Shown here: in pieces, positions 18,005 to 29,776 of the stretch | How positions within the stretch are numbered: the first letter of the stretch is position 1 | Layout of the letters: every line of letters starts with the position of its first letter | NCBI GenBank assembly: GCA_035041965.1 | Contig: JAPYMA010000160.1 | Span: 62,001 to 126,000, forward strand | DNA length: 64,000 nucleotides | Origin: Anisakis pegreffii | Taxonomy: Eukaryota; Nematoda; Chromadorea; Rhabditida; Anisakidae | Direction of reading: 5' to 3' | Notes under the pieces: generated by a model | Databases searched by the model: none | Seen by the model: only the letters and a program-made list of their open reading frames with translations | Told to the model about the DNA's origin: nothing | Program-made: the position numbers and the translations under genes

Positions 18005-20264
18005 TCAGAAGAATGTCCGCTTAAAAACGAAGAATAGACATAATACAATTAAAGAAAGAGCGAAGCTGGGATTCAAAATTGCTGAACCGTTCGGATCTGT
18101 TTCAACGGTATTTTGTGGCGCTAAATTCTGAGATTCCAGAGCACTCACATCTATCCAAGTTTCTGGTGAGTTATCTGAGGAGGATGCAGATTTTGAATCA
18201 TCAATTATTTCTGCACCTAGAGTTGCATTTGGGACAGCATTCGAGGCGATCGGAATCTCTGGATAGTCCGTTTTGTTTGGAGTGACCGCCCCAGTGTAAG
18301 GGAAGGGTGGATTTTCTGGTGGTACTGATCCAGCATAATCACCTTGCTTGGTTTCATCAGTCATGTTATCTGAAAGCAGTTTCACCTGATTGGATTCACT
18401 TTCTGACTCAGAAGGCGCAGATGATTCAGTAGCATCTTGTGCAGGATCCTTCAGAGGTACATCATCTGCATTCAGCTCCTTTTCAGATTCAGAAAGATCA
18501 TCACCTTGAGCTCCATCGTCCTCTTGTTGTACATTAGATTTTTGATTCGTTGCATTGGCTCGTTCTGAACCGTATGCTTCTACTGCATCTTTCACGGCTT
18601 TCATAGGCTCATCGAATTGCAGTAGTTTTCCGAGTTGCGTTGATAGTAGCTGTAGCGGTTTCTGCTCTTCATGTTTAGATTCTGCAGATACATCAGATGA
18701 TGTGAAATCTGAAGGACTCACTGTGGAATCGTCCTTCGAGCTGATCGCAGGCGAATTTTCACTAGTATCCGAAACTTGCAAAGAAGAAGTTGTGGACTCG
18801 GGCATTGGACTCAACTCTTCACCCAGTGATTGCACGGGAACTAAAGGAAATTTGTGTCGGGTAACGGACAGAACATTTAATACTGGTGCTTCGGGAGAAG
18901 TCGGAACATCTGGATCGGAATGCAGCATCGTTGATTCGCTCGGAACTAGAAATTTCGAGATTACGAAGGTAGAGTTAAGAGAATCCGGAGAGGCAATCAG
19001 GATGACTGAGGGAGAAGATAACGATGAGGTTTCTAGAACTGGAACAGAAAACAAGTCTGGCGTTGTGAACAAGGTAGTTGATTGAGATGTTTCATAAGAG
19101 GTAGTTGAGGCTGTCGAGGTACTCAGAGTTTTCAGTTGACGGAGTTAAATCACTTGCGATAACTTCAATTGATGGTGTTATTTCTGCGTTTTGTGCTACT
19201 TGTTCAGATGGCATTTCATTTCCGTTTTCTATGACATTACTCGCAACTGTGAGTGATAATGTAGTGCGATCATTGCTGGTAACATTATCTGAATCGATTT
19301 GCCCGTTTGCGGATGCTTCTGACGATTGCGGGGATTCAGAAGTGCTATTGCTTTTAATCGCTTTTTTGCTATCGCTGCCATCGTCATAATATTCAATTCC
19401 ATTGCAATTCGCTTCCTCACAGCAACAAATCTTACTGCTTCCAGGTAATTCAACTAAACACTCTGCATACAAGTCCATATTTGAGCATGTAACTGAAAAT
19501 ATTTACGCTAAACACTACGCTGTTATACATAGCTCTTAGAAAAAACAAATTTGATCTTTCTCTCTCTCAAAAAAAAAACGCATGATTATCAATGAAATAG
19601 CATCTGTCTGAACTTTTTAATCAGAATAGATGATGCCGTTAGAATCTCCGAAGGGACTTGTAACTTATTGGAGCCATAAGAAAAACAAATAAAGTAAGCC
19701 AGGAAGATCATGAAATTATCCCAATTTGAACCACTATAATCGCTTGACTAGGTGATTTCTTGCTGAATTGTTCACATTAAACAGCCCAACACGGACCGGC
19801 CATTCCTTTTCGTCTTTACGTTAAAACCTCAGTTTATATCATTCAATAAGATTGCAAACGATCTACATATTCGGCTTTATCAACTAACTGCACTGAATTC
19901 CCTTTCCTAAATCTATCACATCGCAAACAAACCAATTAAAATGAACCAGTGCCTGTGAATAACTCATAATTCCATTAAGAAATTCATAAAAATGAAATAT
20001 GGATCAGCATGACAAACCTGAGTCAACACAGTCGCCAGTCGGAGTAGGCACATCCGTACCATTGAACCAACTGCCACACAGTTGTCCTGTTAAACACTTC
20101 GTTGAACCGGCCAGATTTGTGGAATAGCATTGTAAGTTGCCCTCATCAATGCCTCTTTTGATTTTAATATTCACAAAACGTTGTGCATTATTTGCAAATA
20201 CCAGTACTGATAATTGTGTGAGTACTAGGAATAGATGAAATTGGATATAAGCGATGAACATCAC
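18005..20264 (-). CDS. Ly6/three-finger (ET-like) surface protein with long acidic Ser/Thr stalk
   Basis: Exons 20264-20018, 19492-19154 and 19110-18005 give about 563 residues. The signal peptide (residues 1 to about 24) is followed by a ten-cysteine module whose C-terminal half reads KICCCEEANCN, the signature of nematode three-finger/ET proteins. The phase-1 junction between exons 1 and 2 sits inside this module and uses strong signals (TCAG/GTTTGTC, ATTTTCAG). About 400 residues rich in Ser, Thr, Glu, Asp and Pro with several N-x-S/T sites follow, then a C-terminal hydrophobic segment (ALSLIVLCLFFVF), giving either a GPI signal or a membrane anchor. The second intron is inferred: the two reading frames do not connect without it, and a 43-nt GTGATT...CGACAG intron restores frame. 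Longer alternatives starting at an upstream GT are possible. The plus-strand 176-codon frame at 18555-19085 is a shadow. Confidence 0.72.
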
Positions 20265-20480
20265 TGAAATGGATGGATGATAATGAGTGAATAACGAAAA
20301 CAGTATTATGAAAGGCGTTGAAATTTGATCGTTGAACTGAAATGTTCATTGAAATTCTAACCTTAATTTCCTCCTATATAATTGAATGTTATAAATTCAG
20401 AACGGTGGAACTAATACCAACAGATCTTTCATTACACTATTACAAATATCTTCTAATGCTTCTCGATTACCTGTTATTGA

Positions 20481-20552
20481 GTTTGGTAGAGATAAGGTGA
20501 TTCTTAGATACAGCTGAGTCTGTATCTAAGAATCACCTTATCTCTACCAAAC
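20481..20552. repeat. Perfect 33-bp inverted repeat with 6-nt loop
   Basis: The left arm 20481-20513 and right arm 20520-20552 are exact reverse complements around the loop CTGAGT. Transcribed, it would form a 33-bp perfect stem. It lies 217 bases upstream of the Ly6-like gene start, in its promoter-side spacer. It could be a foldback element, a cruciform or an RNA hairpin. Confidence 0.9.
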
Positions 20553-20654
20553 CCTCAGAATCAATGGACTAGGAACAAATAGAATTGGTCAAATGTAAAT
20601 CAGCGAATAAATCTTCGAGAAAACAATTAATGATTTCCACTATCAGTTAAACAG

Positions 20655-20722
20655 TCTCTATTGAAACTCAAACGGATTGAAGCCCTTAAAGAAGCTTCAA
20701 TCTGTTTCAGTCTCAACAGAGA
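20655..20722. ncRNA. Imperfect 29-bp hairpin, microRNA-precursor-like (candidate)
   Basis: Arms 20655-20683 and 20694-20722 pair over 29 positions around a 10-nt loop. On the plus-strand reading there is one G-U wobble and three mismatches. Size and imperfection fit a small pre-miRNA. It sits about 100 bases from the perfect hairpin at 20481. No family is recognised, and an old inverted duplication is the alternative. Confidence 0.35.
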
Positions 20723-23241
20723 TCTAAACAGAGATCAAAAACTGGCTTCCGATAAACCGATTGCTCTACTGGCCTGACTAAATCTTTTCATATGATTTAA
20801 TAATCCTGGAGCTACCTAACAACTTCCTACATTTACTTGTGAATGTTACTGTTCAACATATGACAATAAGACGTTTCTGTAAGAATTGTATCAAGTTACG
20901 TATGATACAAGTAAACTCAAACACTGATTAATAGTCGAGTTGAACGACTCCAGTTCGACACGAACCATTATAGAAACTTGCCGGATAGTAAACGAATGGA
21001 AATTCGGTGACACTCGAGTGATTTTATATGAATTTCAAAGGACTGTTCATTCAGTTTACTCACTTTCACTCGACATCAAACCAAACAATACTTTTGTGAA
21101 TGCGCTTTCAGCAAAGTTGTATCACATTATTATGACAACCTCATATTATTCAAACTGCTTTCATGGAACTCTCATTCCCTCGCTACTGTATCATTCAAAC
21201 TCAATGATAATACATGATATCAATAACATGAGAAACAGTCACATTGCTGAAAGCACGTTTTCATTTCATAAAAAGATTTCGTTCTATTGAATAACGCAAC
21301 GAAACCTGGAAACAAGTACTACGTCAGGAAAAGTCAGTGTTGAGGTTCATTTTGACCTTTTATAGATTCTGTTTGTTTCTCGTTGACGGAAAGGTCAATG
21401 TTCAATTTCATTTTGATCGTCTAAGTTCAATCAACAACTTACTTTTAATATTCATTAAGTTTTTCAATTCTACCTATTTACTTATTCTTTATTCGTTGTT
21501 GTCAATGCTAAAATCATTATTGCTACCACCGGCAATATTATCACCGTTGTTATTATCAAGGCTCTTACCAATCTGTTCAATATCAAAATAGTTATTCCAA
21601 AATCATAATCATAATTCAGCAAATGCTGACGAAAGAGTAAAGAGCATTGGATCGACTCGTGTAATGATCTTGTTTGCACTCAATCGAGCATTCGTCATCA
21701 AATACGTTGGTACATAAGGAAACATATAAAAAGGAATGAGAAATCCTTTTATCCTCACTTAAAATGAATGCAAAAATACATCAAATATCGCTGAAAAGGA
21801 CTCTGAGAAACATATAGGTCGCCTGAAAAAAAAGAAACCTAATTGTTCTGTTAGAGAATGAGAATCAGAGTCTAAGTTTGTTAAATTACATTAAATTACA
21901 TTTTTAGCAATTAAAGCCTAAAAATAGTCATGAGCGATTTCTCGAATTTGCTTATGACTATTCTTTCAACATCTTTATAGTACCAAATTTCAACAAATAT
22001 CTTTATCACTTTTTAAAAATGGATTATTTTCAGTTTGTGCAAATCGCTGATAAAATCAGTCAACAGAACACTCGATTTCATGATGCGATGCTTTTTTTTC
22101 GAAAATCGTGCTCAATTCTGTTCAAAACATTTAAATTAAAAATCATCTGCAATTTTTTGCCTTAAAAATACATCCTAAGAGCAGATAGTCACGTATTCTA
22201 CGTTCGTTCATTTCGAATATCAACCGTCCAACGTCTCTTCAAACATCTTGTCAAGTGAATATTCCTTACTGAGAATTCCTACTCAATAGATAATCTGCAC
22301 AGGATGATGAATGATATCCGCGTATGTGTGTGATCGCTTCTTTGCAGATCATTGTGTAGGCAGCTCACTAACAAATTAGGTACACATGCTTTTTTCTCAA
22401 ATTCTCGAGTGTTTTTCTCGAATTTATTTTGTCAGCTCAAAATGTTTCGCAGATGAATAATATCAAACCAGATCACCGTTTCAATTTCAAAAGCTTTTCA
22501 CCCTTTTAAATTTCTATTCAGCACTTAGTGCGTTTCAAACACTTCTCACAACGGACTGACTCTTTATCAAACACACTCTCTAATAACTTATCCTGTCAGC
22601 TCAAAATGTTTCACTTTGACTTGAAACGAAGTAAAAAAAATTCAGAGTTAAACTTCTCTCATCGTTTAAGTTTTCGTTGCAAGTGGGATTTTTCGCTTCC
22701 TCTTCTCTCGTTAAAAAATTCCAAATCCACTAGGTGGTTCGTTCTTTCACAGCCTCTCTTTATATGAAAACTTCTCAAGCCTCTATATCTTTTACGATAT
22801 CATTATCCGATAGAATGTGTCTTTAGTGTTGTTTGATGCAGACATCAAGGCTCTGCATTACGTACAAATCAATGCATTTGTGAGTGTTCATAAATGTTCT
22901 ATACGCGTTCAAATTTACAAGGAATACATTTATTACCTGAGATATTGTTCATGTTATTGGTTGATATTATATGATCAGCTTAAAACTACCATTTGCGATG
23001 GTTTGTGGAAGGTGGTTGAAGATACCTGTCGGAATCTCTTGATTGCTATTATATGCGACGAATGTACGTTTGTGTTGACGTCAATTGTATTTTTATCGCT
23101 GGTCGCATCGGCACATTCATTTTTCATTACCTGTTTACGTCCACACTGATAATTCTCATGAATGTGTGGAGTTGTTCAACAATATGTTTACCGCTACGAT
23201 AGAGTACAACCCCAAACAACTGATCAACTGAACGATAGAAT
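20723..23241. other. Gene-poor spacer with possible isolated exon
   Basis: No gene is established. A 110-codon plus-strand frame (22817-23149) ends with a convincing hydrophobic helix (LLIAIICDE...TSIVFLSLVASA) and could be the last exon of a membrane protein, but I see no acceptor or partner exon I trust. The 116-codon frame at 20940-21290 shows nothing recognisable. Confidence 0.35.
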
Positions 23242-23614
23242 TCACTGACAGATCGCAATTATTCCATTTGATTGCTTGCATCGCACTGCTCTTGATGATC
23301 CCTCTTCATGTTTTGGTGACCAATCGCTTACGAGTCTGTTAAGCAAAAATTCTTGTGTTCTGGATGTATTTCCTGGACGTATTGAAATAGGTTTGATCTG
23401 TTCAATAAGCAATGTTAATTCGTGAATTTTGCATCTTAGAGTCTGTGCAATGTTCATGGTCCGAGGCAAGTGCGTGTCGATTGCGTTCATCATGCATTGT
23501 ATCCCTTGCGTTTCCAGCTCATTCCAATGCTTTTTGTGCATCGTGCAGAACAACGAACGTATCGTTACCGAAGCAGCACACAAGGATGCTCAAGCATAAA
23601 AACACATCATGCAT
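23242..23614 (-). pseudogene. Secreted-protein reading frame broken by a one-base frameshift
   Basis: From ATG at 23612-23614 a 31-residue frame encodes a typical signal peptide (MHDVFLCLSILVCCF) and continues into VVLHDAQKALE before TGA at 23519-23521. The neighbouring frame, already open from before that point, continues for about 90 more residues (NELETQGIQCMMNAID..., ending GIIAICQ) to 23242. Dropping a single base near 23523 would make one continuous secreted, largely helical protein of about 120 residues. It is therefore either a decayed single-exon gene or an assembly error in a live one. The protein family is unknown. Confidence 0.4.
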
Positions 23615-26600
23615 ACTCAAATAGCGTTCAACTAACTACACCTTCCAACTATTATCGTCACTTTCACCACACATCACTAATAATGATAATAGGATCATAC
23701 GATCGGTTTAACAACTATTATTACTTTCTTATCAGATCGTTGTTTTGACCAACTGTCAATCTAATCATTACCACCTATTATTGCTTGTTCATGCGTTTTT
23801 ATTTTTTCACTTGATTGTTTCTTCAATAAGATAATCCCAAAAACATTCATGCAAACGCTTCTCCGTTCGTTTCGTACACTTCTTTCACAACGACGGCTGT
23901 AAACTTTACCGCTTTGATCATTTGGATTTTGATGGGTTCACGTGTTCCTTTTGCCATTAAACTTATCCATTTACTGAACAATCAACAACCAGGATATTTT
24001 CATCATCCATTTCTTTAATCACGTTTACTTTCATATTCTTGTGAATCTTGCCTATCTTAATCTTGCCTTTTTATCAACGATTTCAACGAACTTCGCTAAT
24101 TCGACAAAATCAAACCGCTGATATTTTTATATTCTACTCAATACAATTTAAACGTGATACTTATCTTTCACCTCTTAAATCATTGTCTTCATCCAAAATA
24201 TTCTTTGTTTATCCATTTCGTTATGATTATATCATTAGCTTAATTCTGTCGCTAACTTATTTTTAATGCTATCCTTATCATTATTATTATTGTTGTTCTT
24301 ATTATTATCGTGATTGTTAGTACAAGTATTACTGCTATTATCATGATTAAGATTATTCTTTTCATTGATAGCAATTGCTTAATTTTGAAACGAAACCGGT
24401 TTCTAGAACCATCATAAAATTTAGTACATCATAACAAACGCACAACAACAGCAATTCATCCATTGCATTCAAGCGTTCATCCGCTTACATTCATACAAAC
24501 TATTGCTGTACATACAGCAACACGAGCACGAGCATCAGCAATACATACGTACACAACACATTCATCCACCCGACCACCTCACGTATATCCATCATAATAT
24601 CCCGCACACTCTCATATCTACCACTTGTTTTTGCGCTCATATCACATCTTATCTCATACATCCAGTCATGCCATATTTCATCATATTATTATGTCCTATA
24701 CGTCGTCAAAATGTATTTGTATTCATTCTGGCTGTTATCATTATTGTTATTATTATAGTTATTAAGTGTTCAATGAACATCTACTAACTGATTAGATGGA
24801 TAAAATTATAGTTATTATCATGGGCTATAAAATTATAGTTATTATCATGAATTGTATAAGATCTAGTTGTATAATGAGTCATAAGAAATTTATAATGCTT
24901 TCTGAGAACTTGATTAGATAATATCCTATCTTGTTGTGTAGTTTTGCTCTCGAAATTATTAGTCTCATCGACTGTTCATTAGATCTCACTTGTGCAATCA
25001 ATAAAACGCAGGGTGAAGAGTGGAACTGTTATTGATTCGATGAAGTACTAACTCTCTGATAACATCAGACGTCAACGTATAGTAGTAGTAGTGATAACAG
25101 TGTTGCTGATAACATGTGATTATGACAAAAGCAACGATGACTTTGATCGTAGCAATTTTAGAATAGTAATATTGCTTTATTGAAAAATTATTCAAATAGA
25201 AATGTTTTCAACTTATTGTTCAATGCTAACGTAATCTGCTCGTGAGCATCTTAATGATTTTTGATTTTAGCTTTTATAATTACTTCTCCTGTTTTATGTC
25301 ACTGTTGTGATCGTCATGAAAATCTCGAAATTCTAACGCTCAAACTGTCATTGTATCGTGAATTATGGAATCAGTTTTATGAAATCGACAATCCGTTCAT
25401 AATAGGAACTGTATTTTCCATGAGCTGGCTCTTATCAATGTATATGCTATCGTCATCATGATCAGTAATACAGTTTCAATGAATTATTTTATCAATGCCT
25501 TTCCCGTACGATTATCCTTTGAGTTGAAATGGTGTTAGCTGTCTCAATAACTGAGTTGTAATCATCGATCAGTTGGTAAGCATGGATGTATAGGACGTAT
25601 GTAAAATAACTGAAGCATAATATTCTAGCGATATGGCAATATCTATTATGTTTATGATATCGCATCGTTGAACATACGTATAAATTATGATAGTTTGTTA
25701 TGCTCGATGCTATAAATGCATCGTTTTATAATTCAGTATGGAACACCCGGCATGTGAGAGGTTGACCACTGGCTATTGTCACAGCGTTTTAATCAGCACT
25801 GTTATGATTCACGCTCCGTTTCAGCCGCATCCCAGTCTTGATTATATTGCTCTTAATTTCTTGTTCATTGATTCTTTAATTCATTGATTTCATTCATTTT
25901 TTCGTCTGATCGTGAGTATTTCTTGTTATGGTAGTTATTAGACTAGTTTTCAGTATGTTTAGTTCACCAATTTTGCAAACAAATCTTCCAACGTCCCATC
26001 GAAAGAATCATTTTGACAGTTAGTAGTTGAACCAAGAGGGATGCATGTCTCCTTAATAGGGATCAATCACTTTGTTTTGTCAACGGTGTCATGAAAAGAG
26101 CATGATCGTTAACATCGCTATGATCATCGTTGTCATTTTCTGATGGCTTTTCGATGAATGCAAAAACCAGTCTGCGCACTTTGTCAATGCAAAATTCTAA
26201 TCGACATTTTCAGAGAGAAACGGATTCGATTGATAGCGATATTGTTTGTTTGTAGTCTCATAATTGATGATGGCTCATTCGTTTTGTTATTCATTTGCAC
26301 TTTATTCAGTCACGAGAGCATCTGTTTTGTTGTTGAATCATCAGCAAAACATTATTGAAGAGATAGATAAATGTACTTTAGAAAACTTATATATCATCAG
26401 TACAGCTAGCTGCCTGCACAACACATATTTTGAAGAGCTACTTTATGAAGGTTTTTATCGCTTGTATTTGTACTTTATTAAATAACACCTCTGCCATAAT
26501 AAAAACCTGAGCATTCATCACTAATTTTCCGCGCACTTATATTATGAATGACAACAATAGACCTTAACGAACGCACTTACAATCAGCGATCATCACTAGA

Positions 26601-28392
26601 TGGAAAGCGTTTTAAATGAATGCGCTCTTCGATGCACTCTCCATTCCAACTGAAAACTCTTCAGAATGCGGTGGAATTCGTCTGACTTTAGTCTGTACAT
26701 ATTCAGTAGATTATTAAATGCTGTTACTCAGATAATTACTTTTAAAGCTCGATGAATTTCCTTCCTTCCGATGTTCATATGAACATTTTTACCCTTCATG
26801 ATAATAGAGCCAGGCCATCCAATTGTGATTAGTATAAGACACACTAGGGCAGTCGTTCTTATCACATTAAGGCATCTTATCCGTAGTCTAAGCGCATTAT
26901 CCACTCGTTTAGGTTTCATATGTTGTACTGCTTAAACGCGATTCGTTTTAGATGTTTGGCTTCCGACAGGCCGAGCATATGACGATGAGCTATTTTTGAT
27001 TTTGAATGTGTTCTTTTTGATGTGATCTTCTTTCGATGTGCAAAAACCAAAAGTAATATCTTGAAAACTGACATTTGTCGAATTTAAACGAGCCGGAGTT
27101 ATCGCATTTTGTGTTTCATTCTCACTAAACTGCTCATTTCTTTATCTTCTCATCAATTTCGCATCGTAGCATATCGGCGGTTGCTGATCGTCAGAGCTGG
27201 AAATGTCTAAAAGTCATCCGAGCAGATGAATTTATTTTGAGTTTTGTAAACTTTCTGATGAATTCCAAATATTTGACAGTGATTTCCCGATTGATTCAAT
27301 TAGTGCGCAATTCCGATGTCATTGGAATGCTCACTCGCTCGCTCGCTCACTCAGTCACTGAAAACGTTCATCAACAATTTTCATTCATTTCAAATTCATC
27401 AATCTAAGGGTCTAGGAGTATGTTAAAGCACGCAAACTTCATACCATGACATTCCATCACTAAACAGTGAGCGTAATGAACATTTGAGTGTGTCCAATTT
27501 ATTAGACTTGAACGTGTCTAAAGTGTCTAAACCTGAACCAATTTATTTTCTTATTTTTCTTTATTACTATTTTATTATTGATATTTGAAATTACCAGTTG
27601 CAGTGAACTGTCACCATGAGCGTTTCAATCGTTCATTTCGAATATATGATGGAAGTTGTTCATCTCCTTCCCAATTTTTTCTCAAGTGTCCCATTTGTTT
27701 CGTTTGGAATGTTCTATTTCTTAGCCTTTTTCCCCACAAATAATTGCACAATTGACAAATGTCGATGTCCTTGTGTCCTTAATTGCAATGTAAGGCAGAA
27801 AAGAATGGTCAATAGTCCATCATCGCGATGTTCACTGAATGATATTCACTCTCAGAACTATTAAAGGCTAAAATCGGTTCAGTTCATTGCAATTAAATAA
27901 CTCTTTGAATTAATTCTCAGAACGAGATTTTCAAATTCATGTCGTTCTAAAAATGATTTGAATAAATAACTGACTCGACTTCAATTCAGTGTTATTCTAG
28001 TGTTATTTGAAAGTATACTACCGATTGCATTCGGCCCGATTGCTGAACAATTCCATCAGGTGGAGAATTTTATCTGTGTATCTTCGTGGAGAAAGATCAT
28101 TTTCCAATGGTCCTTATGTGTGATCAGCCTGAACTGCTTGTCACCATTCGTAGTCATCTTTCTATTAGTTGTCATTTCTTGATCGGTTGCATGAAAGTAT
28201 AGAATGCAAAGAATTGTGGTCTTTCGTTCAACCTGTTATCACCGAAACGTCGTTGTCACGCCACTTCAGTGTCATTAAACACCTCATCTTAATTGGCTAG
28301 TGCGCCTGTTACAGCTTTCTCGAATTGCGATACGATGCACTCACGCGAATAACTTTGCCGTGTGAATAACTAACCTCGCTTTTACTGTCCAT
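23615..28392. other. Long gene-poor region with low-complexity tracts
   Basis: No supported gene. ATT/ATC-rich low-complexity sequence occurs at about 24280-24370 and 24730-24770. A direct repeat of 22-23 bases (ATAAAATTATAGTTATTATC) is present at about 24800 and 24827. Remaining open frames are short and featureless. Confidence 0.4.
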
Positions 28393-28604
28393 ATGAATGA
28401 ATGTAAATGTTCAGATGCAATGCAAGGACGATATATTATTACTATACTATTGATGTTACTTGTGTTCTGTTGTTATCTAACAATCAGCATAGCAGCCCAA
28501 TATGATTCACATCGATCGAAAAGCCATCAGCTAGCTGCAGATACCTCCTCAGTTGCGGCTCCATCTTTCTCGGATTGCCTCATCAACAGTGACTCGATAA
28601 CAGG

Positions 28605-28661
<57 letters not shown>

Positions 28662-29154
28662 TACTATTATTACTGCTATTATCATTCATCAATAAAATCA
28701 TTCTACTTCATGACATACGATATGTGATTCAGCACCGTCTATTTTAATGTCCTATGCTCTAGCAAATGAATGTTGATGCTTGCTATCATTACACCGTGTT
28801 CATGTTGCTGAGTAGTACCAGTGAAACGCTATATATAAGTGTGAAAGGGGGAGATTTATGAATGCTTGACTCAGTGGTTAACGTTGCTATCAGAAGTGGT
28901 CGATTTGATTTGATTAGCGCAATCACGGCATCGCCATTTGAATGAATGCGTTGTCGAGCATGCTCATCACGCGAACAAATTTTAATAACAGGGAACACTC
29001 GATGAGCTTATGAATAATCAGTGACCAATTCTATTGAATTAATAGTTTTGTTCGTTTACGATTATTGTTATTATATATTAATACTATAATATCGATGATG
29101 CTATATTATCGTATTATTATCATTATTTTTATTATTATGAATTATTATTATTAA

Positions 29155-29198
<44 letters not shown>

Positions 29199-29776
29199 GT
29201 ATCGTTATTATCAGCGATCGCATTATAACTTATTTCATCAATCTATTGTCCTTTTAAACTGTAATTTAGTCGTATTGTGTTTCATTCAAACCTATTCTCA
29301 ATTTATTTCCCAATTTGTGAGAATCACAGAGGGAATCGTAAAGTGCTCTTCAAAAATTTATTGATTCATTGTAAATTTTTTCTGAGTTCGCATGAAAACT
29401 GCACGATTTCTCACCATATACTTTTGTTAGTGTGTTGCGGGAATGGAAAAAAATCAGGGACGGGTTCCTCGAATTTTCTCGATCCCCGTTGCATACTACT
29501 CTTGCTAGTCGAACACCTCAAATTCATTCAGCCAGCTACATTCAACTCATCTGTATTCATTCACGGAAATATGTCAAATAACTGACTAAATTTTAAATTT
29601 CAGTGGCCGCCCTCAGTCAACTCTATTCACTTAAGAATTTTTGGTCATATCTCCTGTATCGATGCAGCATTGGATTATACTTCGTTCCAGTGCTTGTAAT
29701 TATTCTCTGTAAATGCAAACTAATCAATTGTGATATTCGTTTGATGTATGGAAGTATGCCCGACGAATCTTTATAA
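28393..29776 (+). CDS. Candidate two-exon secreted protein
   Basis: Exon 1 (28393-28603) starts with ATG (an in-frame second ATG lies at 28420) and encodes a strong signal peptide core (IITILLMLLVFCCYLTI), followed by a Ser/Ala-rich segment. It ends ACAG/GTATTT, phase 1. An acceptor AAATTTCAG at 29595-29603 opens exon 2 (29604-29776) in the matching phase, open to TAA at 29774-29776. It contains QLYSLKNFWSYLLYR and a second hydrophobic stretch, giving about 127 residues in total. No family is recognised. The intron holds two ATT microsatellites. It rests on phase match plus signal peptide only; exon 2 could instead be spliced onward or be chance. Confidence 0.35.
28606..28690. repeat. (ATT)n microsatellite
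   Basis: Near-pure ATT/TTA trinucleotide array of about 17 units, grading into imperfect ATT/ACT units. It begins immediately at the candidate donor of the 28393 exon. Confidence 0.95.
29110..29199. repeat. (ATT)n microsatellite, second array
   Basis: Imperfect then pure ATT/TTA repeat, with about 44 pure bases at 29155-29198. Confidence 0.95.
29457..29499. repeat. Dispersed GC-richer repeat, copy 1
   Basis: A GGGAC...TCCTCGAATTTTCTCGATCC stretch. Its core matches the reverse complement of 32960-33003 at 18 of 20 bases, in otherwise AT-rich surroundings, indicating a dispersed element. Confidence 0.5.

Noticed and set aside
18555..19085. 176-codon plus-strand frame
   Set aside because: Shadow of the Ser/Thr/Glu-rich exon of the minus-strand Ly6-like gene. 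The repetitive codons keep the antisense frame open.
24280..24370. Possible CRISPR-like or tandem array
   Set aside because: It is imperfect ATT/ATC low-complexity sequence without regular spacers, and the genome is eukaryotic.
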